DNA of 64,000 nt from Candidatus Didemnitutus sp. (lineage in GTDB: Bacteria > Verrucomicrobiota > Verrucomicrobiia > Opitutales > Opitutaceae), in assembly GCA_019634575.1 (NCBI GenBank), contig JAHCAY010000001.1:2542001-2606000 (forward strand), read 5' to 3'. Both the position numbers and the translations under genes were made by a program. The notes below the pieces were generated by a model. It saw only the letters and a list, made by a program, of their open reading frames with translations. It made no database searches and was not told the DNA's origin. This document shows, piece by piece, positions 34,668-44,173 of the stretch (its first letter is position 1; every line of letters begins with the position of its first letter).

Positions 34668-37600
34668 CCACGCCCGGCCGAGCAGCGCCAGCGCGAGCAA
34701 GCCGGCGGCCCACGGGGCGGGAGCGCCGCCACCGCCGCCCGAGCTGTTCGACGAGCTGTTGGAGTTGTTCGTCGTCGTGCCGCCGGTGCCGTCGCCGGAG
34801 GTGCCGGTGGTGGCGGGGACTTCGTAGATTTCGAGTTCCGTGAAGCCGGCGGCGGAGTTCACGCCCGAGACGCTCGCGGTGTAGCTGCCCGGCGCGAGCG
34901 AGACGTAGAGTGCGGCGTCCTTGCTGCCGCTCGCGAGCGCCGCGGCACCGACGTTGGTCGCGATGGTGCTCAGCTGCGCGGCGGTGACACCGGAGGTGCC
35001 GTTGGTGGTCGTGGGCGTTTCCCAGTTGTCGTTCGTCGCGACGGTGGCGCCGGAGCTGTTTTGAATCTGGAGCGTCGGGTCGGCGTTGCCGCCGCTGAGG
35101 CTTTGGGCAGCGAGGGCGGGGCCGAGCGCGCGCACGAGCACGCCCTGATTCGAGCTGCCCTTGATGGTGAACTCGACGGTTTGCGTGCCGGTGTTCGTGC
35201 TGGCGCCGCCGCGGCTGGAATACGCGACGAAGCGCGACGGCACGTTGCCGTCGGCTTCGAACAGCTCGGTCATCACCGCGCCGCCCGTGCCGGCGGCGTC
35301 CCACACCGCGATGACGTAGGAGCCCGGCGCGAGGGTGGTGACGAGCGCGCTGTCGGCGTCGCCCGAGGCGAGCGTCAGTGCGCCGAGGGAGTTGCCGAGC
35401 GCGAGCGTGGTGGCGTCGGTCACGGGCGTGGCGCCCGCGGCCCAGAAGGCGCCGGTGCCGGTGTAGACCTCGAATTTCGGCTGCGCCGCGAAGTCGGAGA
35501 TGTTCATGCGCGCAAGGCTCGGCCCGGCGGCGCGGAGGAACACGCGGCGCGAGTTCGCCCCGGTGATCACGAAATTCACGAACTGCACCTCGCTGCCCTT
35601 CAGGCGCAGCAGCGCGCTGAAGTCCGCGAAGTAGCCGGTCGCGCCGGCGTTGGTGGTGGAGGCGTAGCGCGTGCCTGTGAGCGAGACCGTGCCGCTGCCC
35701 GAGCCGGAGTTGCCGCCGTTGGAGCCGCTGCCGCCGGACGAGCCGGAGTTGCCGCCCGAGTAGACGCCGACCGTGACCGTGCCGGCCGCAGTCGTGTTGA
35801 AGAATTGCCAATAGGCCTCGGTGACGCCGGCCGCGCCGCCGCCGGAGCCGGCCGTGATGGCGCGGGCGCGGAGCAGGTAGTTGGTGCCCGAGGGCAGCGC
35901 CGTCGAACCCGACCACGCCCACGTCTTGCCGTCCGACGAGGGCGTGGCGCTCCCCAAAGTCGTCCACAGATTGCTGTTGGTCGAATACGACAGCGTCACC
36001 GCGACGAAATCCGCCGCCGAACCGGAGAGCGTCCACGAGGCGGAGCGCAGATCGGAGCCGACCGCGAAGCTGTAGGCGCCGCTCGTGGCGCCGCTCACGC
36101 GACTGAGCAGGAAGTCCGCGGCGCCGCCGAGCGTCGTGAACTCGCCGCCCACGAACGCGCGGCCGTCGAGCAGGCCGGTGAGCGCGTGCACCGAGGCGTT
36201 GGCCGTCGCGGTAAACGTCGTGTCGAGCGAGCCGTCGGCCTTCAACAGCGCGAGTTTGGCGTGGCTTTGGCCCGCGAGGTTGGTGAACGCGCCGCCGACG
36301 AGGACGGTGCCGTCGACGCGGGCGGAGAGCGCGTAGACGCCGCCGTCGGGCGCGGGGTTGAAGCTCGCATCGAGCGAGCCGTCGGCGTTGAGGCGCGCGA
36401 GGTTGTTACGCGACTGGCCGGCGACCGAAGTGAATTCGCCGCCGATCAGGATCCGACCGTCGGGCAGAGCTGCGACGGCCCGAACCGGCCCATTGACCGA
36501 CGGCGAAAAGGAAGCGTCCAGCGCACCGGAAGCGGTCAGGCGCGCGAGACGGGAACGGGCCGAGCCAGCGACGTTGGCGAACTCGCCGCCGATCACGATG
36601 GCGCCGGACGGCGTCACGGCCAGGGCGCGCACGGCGCCGTCCACCGACGGCGCGAAGCTGCCGTCGAGCGTGCCGCTCGCGGTGAAGCGCGCGAGGCGAT
36701 TGCGGGTCGCGCCGGCGATCGACGTGAATTTGCCCGCGACGAGCACGCTGCCGTCGGCCTGCGCACCGAGCGCGTAGACGGTGTCGTTGGGTGCCGGGTT
36801 GAAACCGCTGTCGGCGCTGCCGTCGATGGTCAGGCGGGCCAGGCGCGGGAGTTCGAGCCCGCCGACGCTGGAAAATTCGCCGCCGAGATAGAGCAAGGCC
36901 TCGGAACGGAGGTCGCCGAACGCGCCGGCGATGATGAGTGAACCGTCGGCGGGCAGAGCGATCGTGTAGACGTAGTTGTCCGCGACGGGATTGAAGGTCG
37001 TGTCGATCGCGCCGCTGCTGGTGAGCGCGGCCACGAAGCTGCGGCCGACGCCGGCGTCGGCGTTCGTGGGCACGTAGCCGAGCTTTGAGAAAGCGCCGCC
37101 GATGAAGATGCGACCGTCGGCGTGCACCGCGATCGCCTGCACGTAGGCGTCGGGTTCCGGCTTGAAGGTCTTGTCGAGGGTGAAGTCGGCGTTGAGGCGC
37201 GCGAGATTGTGGCGGTCGGCGTCGTCGTTCTTCGTGCCGTCGCCGTCGTCGTCGTCGCCCTCGCCGTCGTCGAGCTGCAGCGTGGTGAAGTTGCCGCCGA
37301 AGATAATCTTGCCGTCGGCCTGGCGCGCGAGGGCCATGACCGGGCCGTTGGGCGTGGGAGCGAGGCTGGTGTCGGGTGTGCCGTCGGTCTTGAGCAGCGC
37401 GATATAGGCGGCCGCGGTTGCGGAGGAGGAGCCGTTCGGCGTGAAGGTCGTGAACGAGCCGCCGGCGAGGATCTTGCCGTCCGGCATCAGCAGCAGCGCC
37501 GCCACGACGGCGTTGGCGTGCGGGTCGTAGCTGGTGTCGAGCGTGCCGTCGGACTTGAAGCGCGCAAGGTAGGCGCGGCCGGTGTCGTCGTTTGTGGCGC

Positions 37601-40600
37601 CGTCGCCGTCGTCGTCGTCGTTTTGGCCGTCGTCGACGTCGACGCTGGTGAACGAGCCGCCGACCACGATGGCGTTGTCCGATTGGACGACGAGCGCGGC
37701 GACGCTGCTGTTGAGCGCGGGTGGGGCGAAGGTCGTGTCGACGCTGAGATCGGAGTTCAGGCGCGCGAGGTAGTTGCGGGTGTAGCCGCCCATCGAGGTG
37801 AAGGCGCCGCCGACGGCGATCTTGCCGTCGGATTGGAGGGCGAGCGCGGCGACGCTGGCGTCGAGCGACAGGTTGAACGCGGAGTCGAGCGTGCCGTCGG
37901 CGCGGAAGTGCGCGAGGTGCTTGATGCTGCTGCCGGTGATGGTGAACGCGCCGCCGACGAGCAGCGAGCCGTCGCCGAGCACCAGCACGGCGTTGATGCG
38001 GCCGGTGACGTTGGACAGATCGCCGCGGCCGAACGAGGCGCGCACGCTGCCGCTGGATTCGAACCACGCGAGCGTGTTGGTCTTGGTGGCGGAGGAGGCG
38101 GTGACGGACTGGACGAGCAGGGCGTTGACCGTGCCGTCGGCGCTGGTGGTGAACGACGTGTCGCGCACGCCCGCGGCGGAGAAGCGGGCGAGGTTGGTCG
38201 TGGTCTGGCCGCCGAGATTGGAGAACGAACCGCCGACGAGGACGCGGCCGTCGGATTGCGGCGCGATGGCGGCGACGCGCGCACCGGTGGGATTGGACGC
38301 GGTGACGGTCCACGACGCCTGGAACGTGCCGTCGCTCGCGAGGCGCAGGATGTGGTTGCTCGCGGCCAGCGTGTCGCTGGTGCCGCTGCTTGCGGTGGTG
38401 AATCGGCCGACGAAATAGAGGGTGCCGTCCGCGGCTTTCGCGCTGGAATAGACGCGGTCGTTGGTCTGGGTGGTGAAGCTGCTGTCGGGCGTGCCGGTGG
38501 TGCCGATGGCGGCGAGGTATTTGCGGGCGAGCGCGTCGCTCGGTCCGACATGGGTGAAGGAGCCGCCGATCACGACGCGGCCGTCGGCGAGCGTGGCGAT
38601 GGCGGTGACGGTGGAGTCGGCGCCGGGATTGTAGGTCTTGTCGAGCGAGCCGTCGGCGTTGAGGCGCGCGAGGTTGCGGCGGTCGGCGTCGTCGTTGGTG
38701 AGGCCGTCCTTGTCGTCGTCGTCGCCTTGGCCGTCGTCGAGCTGGAGGGTGGTGAAGGTGCCGCCGAAAAGGATTTTGCCGTCGGACTGGACGGCGATGG
38801 CGCGGACGCTGCCGTCGGGGGCGGGATTGACGCCGGAGTCGACCGTGCCGTCGGCGCTCACGCGCGCGAAGGCCGTGCGGGTCGTGCCCCGGATGGCGCT
38901 GAACGCGCCGCCAAGGAGGAATTTCCCGTCGGTCTGGCGCGCGATCGCGTAGACGGAGCTGTTGAGGCTCCAGTTCAAGCTCGTGACTTTGCCCGCCGCG
39001 TCGATCTCGGCGAGGTAGGCGCGGCTGACGTTGTCGGTGGTGTTGTCGGTCGTCGTGTCGCTGTCGTTCTCGGTATACCACGCGGAGAAGTTGCCGCCGG
39101 CGAGGACGCTGCCGTCGCTCTTGAGATAGAGGGCGAACACGGCGCCGTTCGGGCCGGGCGCGTAGGAGGTGTCGAGCGAGCCGTCGACGTTGAGGCGCGC
39201 GAGGTAGGTGCGCTTGGTGCTGCCGATCTTGGTGAACGCGCCACCGATGACGATCTTGCCGTCGGACTGGATCACGACGGCGGAAACGCTGCCATCGAGC
39301 ACGGGGTTGAAGGCCGGATCGATCGTGCCGTCGGCGAGGATGCGGGCGAGGTTCTGGCGCGTGAGGCCGCCGAGCGTGTTGAAAGTGCCGCCCACGATGA
39401 CACTGCCCGAGGCTTCGACGGCGGCGGCGGAGATGCTGCCGTCCTCGGCGCTCGCGAGCGTGCCGTCGAGGTCGCCGCTGGCGAGGAGGCGCGCGGCGTG
39501 GTTGCGCAGGACGCCGTCGGTGACGCCGGCCGGGAAGAAGCGCGTGAACAGGCCGCCGGCGAGGATGCGGCCGTCGGATTGGAGCGCGAGGGAGCGCACG
39601 GCGGCGTTCGGCGTCGGCGCGAAGGAAGCGTCGACCGAGCCGTCCGTGGCGAGCCGCGCCAGATAGGTGCGTGAGGTGCTGGTGCCGGAGTTGGCCGGCA
39701 GGAAGGAGGCGAAGTCGCCGCCGACGAGGATCTTTCCATCCCGCTGGACGAGGACGGCTGAGACGCTCGCATCGGGTCGCGGTTCGAAGCTGTCGAGCGT
39801 GCCGTCGGACTTGAAACGCGCGAGGAAGCTGCGGGTCTGGTCGCTGCTGTCGGCTGAGCCGCGCACCGCGGTGAAATCGCCGCCGGCGAGGATCGCGCCG
39901 TCGGATTCGAGTGCGAGGGTGAGCACGCGGTTGTTGGCGAGGACGGCGAAACCGGTGTCGAGCGAGCCGTCGGCGTTGAGCCGGGCGAGGCGCGTCGCCG
40001 TCGTGGCGACAGCGCTGCCGTATTGCACGGTCGTGAAGCCGCCGCCGACGAGAATCCGGCCGTCGGGTTGCACCGCGAGGGCGAAGACGAGGCTGTTGAA
40101 GCTGGGGGCGAAATCGGCGTCGATCGCGCCGCTGCCGGACAGGCGCGCGAGGCGGCCGCGAGCGACGGTGGCGCCGGTGCCGCCGGGTTGGAGCGTGGTG
40201 AAGCTGCCGCCGATCAGGATGTTTCCGTTCGCATCGAGCGCGAGCGCGGCGACCTGCGCGGTGGACGCGCTGCCGCCGGTGGGCCGCGGGTCGAAGCCGC
40301 CATCGAGCGTGCCGTCGGCGTTGAGCCGGGCGAGACCGGAGCGGGCGACGGCCGCGCCGCCGCCGGCGCCTTGCGCGGTGGTGAACTTGCCGGCAACGAC
40401 AATGCCGCCGTCGGACTGCACGACGACCGCGACGACGTCGCCGTCGAACACCGGATCGAACGAGGCGTCGAGCGTGCCGTCGGCGTTGAAGCGCGCGAGG
40501 TGCTGCCGCGTCACGGGCGCGGCTTCGCTGGGCGGTTGCACGGCGGTGAAGCCGCCGCCGAGGATGACCTTGCCGTCCGCCTGGACCGCGGTGGCGTAGA

Positions 40601-40685
40601 TGTTGCCGTTGGCGTTCGGGTCGAACGCGTGGAGCAGCGCGGGCACGAGGCTCCCGAGGAGCGCGAAAATGCGGAGGAGTTTCAT
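34647..40685 (-). CDS. Giant delta-60 repeat beta-propeller exoprotein with C-terminal anchor (2012 aa)
   Basis: The signal peptide (1-20, LRIFALLGSLVPALLHA) is followed by about 27 delta-60 repeats (LARLNADGTLDASFDP...VVVQSDGKIVVGGAFTT) up to residue 1560. Three of them carry Asp-rich inserts of the type QLDDGQGDDDDKDGLTNDD (near 650, 1020 and 1145), probably calcium-binding. A fibronectin-like domain, a Gly/Ser linker and two copies of a domain with the motif RAAGPSLA or RALGPALA follow. The tail is Asn/Ser/Gly-rich, then APAPWAAGLLALALLG and basic RAWSARRAR, i.e. a sorting-signal-like tripartite anchor. A cell-surface protein of unknown ligand. It starts 4 bp after the outer-membrane barrel gene, which suggests co-transcription. 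Confidence 0.9.
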   Translation of the reverse strand: MKLLRIFALLGSLVPALLHAFDPNANGNIYATAVQADGKVILGGGFTAVQPPSEAAPVTRQHLARFNADGTLDASFDPVFDGDVVAVVVQSDGGIVVAGKFTTAQGAGGGAAVARSGLARLNADGTLDGGFDPRPTGGSASTAQVAALALDANGNILIGGSFTTLQPGGTGATVARGRLARLSGSGAIDADFAPSFNSLVFALAVQPDGRILVGGGFTTVQYGSAVATTATRLARLNADGSLDTGFAVLANNRVLTLALESDGAILAGGDFTAVRGSADSSDQTRSFLARFKSDGTLDSFEPRPDASVSAVLVQRDGKILVGGDFASFLPANSGTSTSRTYLARLATDGSVDASFAPTPNAAVRSLALQSDGRILAGGLFTRFFPAGVTDGVLRNHAARLLASGDLDGTLASAEDGSISAAAVEASGSVIVGGTFNTLGGLTRQNLARILADGTIDPAFNPVLDGSVSAVVIQSDGKIVIGGAFTKIGSTKRTYLARLNVDGSLDTSYAPGPNGAVFALYLKSDGSVLAGGNFSAWYTENDSDTTTDNTTDNVSRAYLAEIDAAGKVTSLNWSLNSSVYAIARQTDGKFLLGGAFSAIRGTTRTAFARVSADGTVDSGVNPAPDGSVRAIAVQSDGKILFGGTFTTLQLDDGQGDDDDKDGLTNDDADRRNLARLNADGSLDKTYNPGADSTVTAIATLADGRVVIGGSFTHVGPSDALARKYLAAIGTTGTPDSSFTTQTNDRVYSSAKAADGTLYFVGRFTTASSGTSDTLAASNHILRLASDGTFQASWTVTASNPTGARVAAIAPQSDGRVLVGGSFSNLGGQTTTNLARFSAAGVRDTSFTTSADGTVNALLVQSVTASSATKTNTLAWFESSGSVRASFGRGDLSNVTGRINAVLVLGDGSLLVGGAFTITGSSIKHLAHFRADGTLDSAFNLSLDASVAALALQSDGKIAVGGAFTSMGGYTRNYLARLNSDLSVDTTFAPPALNSSVAALVVQSDNAIVVGGSFTSVDVDDGQNDDDDGDGATNDDTGRAYLARFKSDGTLDTSYDPHANAVVAALLLMPDGKILAGGSFTTFTPNGSSSATAAAYIALLKTDGTPDTSLAPTPNGPVMALARQADGKIIFGGNFTTLQLDDGEGDDDDGDGTKNDDADRHNLARLNADFTLDKTFKPEPDAYVQAIAVHADGRIFIGGAFSKLGYVPTNADAGVGRSFVAALTSSGAIDTTFNPVADNYVYTIALPADGSLIIAGAFGDLRSEALLYLGGEFSSVGGLELPRLARLTIDGSADSGFNPAPNDTVYALGAQADGSVLVAGKFTSIAGATRNRLARFTASGTLDGSFAPSVDGAVRALAVTPSGAIVIGGEFANVAGSARSRLARLTASGALDASFSPSVNGPVRAVAALPDGRILIGGEFTSVAGQSRNNLARLNADGSLDASFNPAPDGGVYALSARVDGTVLVGGAFTNLAGQSHAKLALLKADGSLDTTFTATANASVHALTGLLDGRAFVGGEFTTLGGAADFLLSRVSGATSGAYSFAVGSDLRSASWTLSGSAADFVAVTLSYSTNSNLWTTLGSATPSSDGKTWAWSGSTALPSGTNYLLRARAITAGSGGGAAGVTEAYWQFFNTTAAGTVTVGVYSGGNSGSSGGSGSNGGNSGSGSGTVSLTGTRYASTTNAGATGYFADFSALLRLKGSEVQFVNFVITGANSRRVFLRAAGPSLARMNISDFAAQPKFEVYTGTGAFWAAGATPVTDATTLALGNSLGALTLASGDADSALVTTLAPGSYVIAVWDAAGTGGAVMTELFEADGNVPSRFVAYSSRGGASTNTGTQTVEFTIKGSSNQGVLVRALGPALAAQSLSGGNADPTLQIQNSSGATVATNDNWETPTTTNGTSGVTAAQLSTIATNVGAAALASGSKDAALYVSLAPGSYTASVSGVNSAAGFTELEIYEVPATTGTSGDGTGGTTTNNSNSSSNSSGGGGGAPAPWAAGLLALALLGRAWSARRAR

Positions 40686-40689
40686 GCCT

Positions 40690-41916
40690 TTAGAATTTGA
40701 AGCTGAGACCGGAGCGGATCCCGAGGCCCGTGGACAACTTCACGAGCGCGCTGCGGCCGCCGAGCGCGAGGTCGCCTTCGCGATGGGAAATTTCGTAGGA
40801 GGCGCTGCCGAAGAAACCGGTGCGCTCGCTCATCCACCACTCGGCGTCGATGCCGCCGAACACGCCGACCTGCGCCTGCGTGGAGGAATTGGACTCGTCG
40901 CCCGCCTCGACGGGCGTGGTGAGATTGGGGATATCGAGGGTCTCGGCGTAGCGCAGGCGGAGGCCGACGACGCTCACCGTGCCGCCGAGGGCGAAGCGCA
41001 TGGAAAAGCGCTCGTTCGGCTGCCAGCGGAGCCACGGGCCGGCGCGCAGGCCGAAATACGCGCCCTTGATCTGCCAAAGGCCGTTCACGGTCGCGCCGTC
41101 GGGCGTGACGGTCTCGACGCGGCTCTCCGGCGTGCTGGCGAGGTGGGTGGTGGTGTTGATCGTCTGGCTGGAGGTCGTGCCGTCGGCGTTGGTGACGGTC
41201 TGGGTGGTGGTCGACGGCGCGGTGTAGCCGGTGCTGCTCGAGTCGGCGGGGTCGCCACCGGGCGGGGCGGCGCCGAGCAGCGAGTAGGTGTCGGTGATGG
41301 TGCGCAGCGTGACGGCGATGGAGCCGGTGGTCTTGGCGTTGAGCGTGTTGAGGCCGGCGCCGACCTCGGCGCCGACGGTCCACACGCGGCGGCCCGGCCC
41401 GAGGATGCGGCCGAAGCGCCAGAGTTCGCGCGAGCCCTCGACGTCGATGCCGATAGACGGACTGCTCTTCGCGCTCATCGACGTGCCCTGTCCCTCCGTC
41501 TCGTAGCGGTGGAAGTTGATGCCCGAGAGATCGCTGCTGACCTGCGAGGAGGCGGCGTAGCTCCAGAAATTGGTGCGTCCGTCACTCGCGGTGGGCGTGC
41601 CGTCGGAGTCGGTCGTGCTCCGCAGGTTGACGAAGCCGTCGTTGTAGGTGCGGTTCGCCTCGGTGGCCGTGTCCTTGAGATCGAGCGAGGAGGAGATGGT
41701 GCCGACGTTGCGGAAGGTCGCCTTGAGCTGGCCGCCGAAGCGCAGGGCGAAGGTCATCTGGTTGCGCGGCACGGCGAGCTCGTCGATGGCGTTGAGGTCG
41801 CGGATTATCTCGTCCTCGGATTGTTCCTTGGCCGGGGCCGGCGGCAGCGATTGGGCGAGAACGGACGCGGCGGACAACACCAGAGCGCCCGCCAGGAGAA
41901 CTGGGCGGAAAACCAT
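40690..41916 (-). CDS. Outer-membrane beta-barrel protein, family unknown
   Basis: 408 residues with a clear signal peptide (LLAGALVLSAASVLAQ). The mature protein alternates polar and hydrophobic residues as in transmembrane strands (GRILGPGRRVWTVGAEVGAGL, AYFGLRAGPWLRWQ, FSMRFALGGTVSVVGLRLRY, QVGVFGGIDAEWW). It ends in SGLSFKF, with the terminal Phe typical of BAM-recognised barrels. A Thr-rich loop (about 225-265) contains ADGTTSSQTINTTTH and is probably surface-exposed. The stop lies 4 bp before the delta-60 gene; it could be that protein's export or anchoring partner, but there is no family match to support this. Confidence 0.75.
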   Translation of the reverse strand: MVFRPVLLAGALVLSAASVLAQSLPPAPAKEQSEDEIIRDLNAIDELAVPRNQMTFALRFGGQLKATFRNVGTISSSLDLKDTATEANRTYNDGFVNLRSTTDSDGTPTASDGRTNFWSYAASSQVSSDLSGINFHRYETEGQGTSMSAKSSPSIGIDVEGSRELWRFGRILGPGRRVWTVGAEVGAGLNTLNAKTTGSIAVTLRTITDTYSLLGAAPPGGDPADSSSTGYTAPSTTTQTVTNADGTTSSQTINTTTHLASTPESRVETVTPDGATVNGLWQIKGAYFGLRAGPWLRWQPNERFSMRFALGGTVSVVGLRLRYAETLDIPNLTTPVEAGDESNSSTQAQVGVFGGIDAEWWMSERTGFFGSASYEISHREGDLALGGRSALVKLSTGLGIRSGLSFKF

Positions 41917-42101
41917 TTGGCGGGTTTAGACAGCCGAAAAAAATTCCCGCGACCACTTCGGGACCAACCGGCCGCCGACAGGGACGAAACCGCGGCGAAA
42001 CGATGCGGAGCGGCCGCAGCGGGCGTGCCGTCGCGCGCCGTTGTGTCATTTTTGGCTCCAACGCCTTCCGTTGCGGTCCCACTCCGCACACTTACCTCGC
42101 G

Positions 42102-42854
42102 ATGAAATTGAAAGTCCTGATTGCCGACGACGAACCGCTCGCCCTCGACAAGCTCCGGCGCCTGCTCGCCACGGAAAACGATCTCGAAATCGCGGGCGCG
42201 GCCACGAACGGCGCCGACGCGCTCCGCCTCGCCCGGGAGCTGCAACCCGACATCCTGGTCCTCGACATCCAGATGCCGCCGCTCGACGGACTCGAGGTGG
42301 CCCACACGCTCGACGAAGGCGCGCGCGCGGTGATCTTCACCACCGCTTTCCCGCAGCACGCCGTCGACGCGTTCGCGGCCAACGCGGTCGACTATCTTCT
42401 CAAGCCCTACAGCAAGGAGCAGTTCGCCCGGGCGCTCGGCCGCGCGCGATCCCGTCTCGCCGCCACGGCCGACGCGACGCGCACCGGCCGCAGCGACCGG
42501 CTGCTGGTGAAATCGCGCGATCGCTACGTCGTCGTGCACGTGAACGACATCGAGTGGATCGAGGCGGCGGCGAACTACGTCGTGCTCCACTCCTCGAGCG
42601 GCAACCACGTGCTGCGCGGCACGATGACCGACACGCTCGCGGAGGTCGGCGAGGATCTCTTTTTCCGCACCGGCCGCTCCGCCGCGGTGAATCTCGACCG
42701 GGTGAACGAAGTGCTGTTCGACGAGCCCGGCGAACACGTGCTGCTGCTCCGCAGCGGCGCCCGCGTGCGGCTGCAACGCAATTTCCGCGAACTCCAGGAA
42801 CGCCTCGAGAAACGCACCGCCGCCCACGCGCGGCGCGAAGGGACCGCCGCGTGA
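42102..42854 (+). CDS. LytTR-type response regulator
   Basis: 250 residues. The receiver domain has acidic pocket DDE (9-11), phosphoacceptor Asp55 (ILVLDIQMPPLDG) and Lys101 (DYLLKPY). The DNA-binding LytTR domain (about 135-240) shows VHVNDIEWIEAAANYVVLHS, GTMTDTLAEV, FFRTGRSAAVNLDRV. ATG 42102 was taken because it starts directly at the receiver; the frame extends further upstream without similarity. It overlaps the sensor kinase by 4 bp and is divergent from the outer-membrane/delta-60 genes, which are candidate targets. Confidence 0.93.
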   Translation: MKLKVLIADDEPLALDKLRRLLATENDLEIAGAATNGADALRLARELQPDILVLDIQMPPLDGLEVAHTLDEGARAVIFTTAFPQHAVDAFAANAVDYLLKPYSKEQFARALGRARSRLAATADATRTGRSDRLLVKSRDRYVVVHVNDIEWIEAAANYVVLHSSSGNHVLRGTMTDTLAEVGEDLFFRTGRSAAVNLDRVNEVLFDEPGEHVLLLRSGARVRLQRNFRELQERLEKRTAAHARREGTAA

Positions 42855-44161
42855 CGCAGTCGCCGTTCGCCCCGGAAACGGCCACCGAGGCGCCGCCGCT
42901 CCTCCCCTTCCGCCAATGGTGGTGGCTCCCCACCGGCTGGATCGCGCTCGGGTTCCTGTTCTCCATCCAACCCTGGCTGAGCGGCTTCATGCCCTTCGGC
43001 GACAACGTGCGCTTCGCCGCCATGCGGCTCGCCCCGTGGGCGCTGGTCGCGCCGGCGGCGGTGTGGCTCTGCCTGCGCTTCCCCATCGCCGGACCGCACT
43101 GGCCGCGCGCGCTCGTGATCCACGCCTTCGCCACCGCGATCTCCGTGATCTGCCTCGAATCCCCCAGCGGATTCATGGCCGGCCCAGGGCGGCCGACGAC
43201 GATGCATTTCTCCTTTCACCGCATGGGGCCGGGAGAGGAATCCGAGCGCACGCCGCCGTTTCCGGAATTCAAGCCCAGCCCGCCGGCGCCGAACGGCAAA
43301 TCCACCGAAGCCGGCGAGCATTTCGACGCACCTCCGCCCCACGAGCGACGCGAAGGGACGCGCGACATCTTTTTCGAGCGCGGCACCGGCAAGGGCTGGG
43401 TCCGCCGCGAGAACGGCGACGTCACGCACTTCGGCATCACGCCGCCGCCGTGGTTCCTGCGCGGCCGGCAATCGCTGCCGCTCTACTGGTGCCTCGTCGC
43501 GATCGCCCACGTGCTCTATTTCCAGCGCACCGCGCGCCGCGCCGCGCAAATGCAGGCGCAACTCTCCGCCGCCCGGCTCGCCGCGCTCCAGCTGCAACTG
43601 CAGCCGCACTTCCTCTTCAACTCGCTCAACGCCATCTCGTCGCTCGTGCGCAGCGACGTCGAGGTCGCCGACGAGATGATCTGCTCGCTCGGAGCGCTGC
43701 TGCACACGACGCTGGACAAAAGCGGCCACGCCGAGGTCCGGCTCACCGAGGAGATCGAGATGGCGCGCCACTACCTGCGCATCCAACAGGTGCGTTTCGG
43801 CGCGGCGCTGCGGGTCGAGACCCGCGTCGACCCGGCCGCCGCGCTCGCCGCCATTCCCACGCTGTCGATCCAACCGCTGCTCGAAAACGCCGTGATCCAC
43901 GGCCTCAACGGCCGCGCCGGCGTCATCCACCTGCACGCCTGGCGCAGCGGCGAGCGGCTGGTGGTCGAGGTCACGGACGAGGTCGCCGATCCGCAGGCCC
44001 CCGGCGGCACACCAAAGCCCTCGAGCGGCGTCGGCCTCGCGAACATCCGCGCGCGCCTCGCCACGCTGCATGGCACGCATGCGTCGCTGGACCTGATCCG
44101 CAATCCCATCGGCGCCACCGCGCGGATGGAGGTGCCCTTCCGCGAGCTGCCCGAGGGTTGA
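42851..44161 (+). CDS. LytS/YehU-type sensor histidine kinase
   Basis: 436 residues. Three helices (about 28-48, 60-80, 86-103) and a fourth (about 208-226) enclose an unusual 105-residue Pro-rich, charged segment (about 104-208, including ERTPPFPEFKPSPPAP and APPPHERRE). The cytoplasmic part has the His_kinase motif LQPHFLFNSLNAISSL with His253 and an ATPase domain with N-box IQPLLENAVIHGL and GVGLANIRARL. Start GTG 42851 overlaps the regulator stop (GTGA). It phosphorylates the LytTR regulator. The Pro-rich segment may be its ligand-sensing part. Confidence 0.9.
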   Translation: MTQSPFAPETATEAPPLLPFRQWWWLPTGWIALGFLFSIQPWLSGFMPFGDNVRFAAMRLAPWALVAPAAVWLCLRFPIAGPHWPRALVIHAFATAISVICLESPSGFMAGPGRPTTMHFSFHRMGPGEESERTPPFPEFKPSPPAPNGKSTEAGEHFDAPPPHERREGTRDIFFERGTGKGWVRRENGDVTHFGITPPPWFLRGRQSLPLYWCLVAIAHVLYFQRTARRAAQMQAQLSAARLAALQLQLQPHFLFNSLNAISSLVRSDVEVADEMICSLGALLHTTLDKSGHAEVRLTEEIEMARHYLRIQQVRFGAALRVETRVDPAAALAAIPTLSIQPLLENAVIHGLNGRAGVIHLHAWRSGERLVVEVTDEVADPQAPGGTPKPSSGVGLANIRARLATLHGTHASLDLIRNPIGATARMEVPFRELPEG

Positions 44162-44173
44162 GCGGCGCGCGCC

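Noticed and set aside
36406..39674. Two frames of about 850-890 codons within the delta-60 gene
   Set aside because: These are repeat-generated shadow frames of the real repeat gene; peptides are Arg-rich or Val/Gly/Glu-rich without domains.
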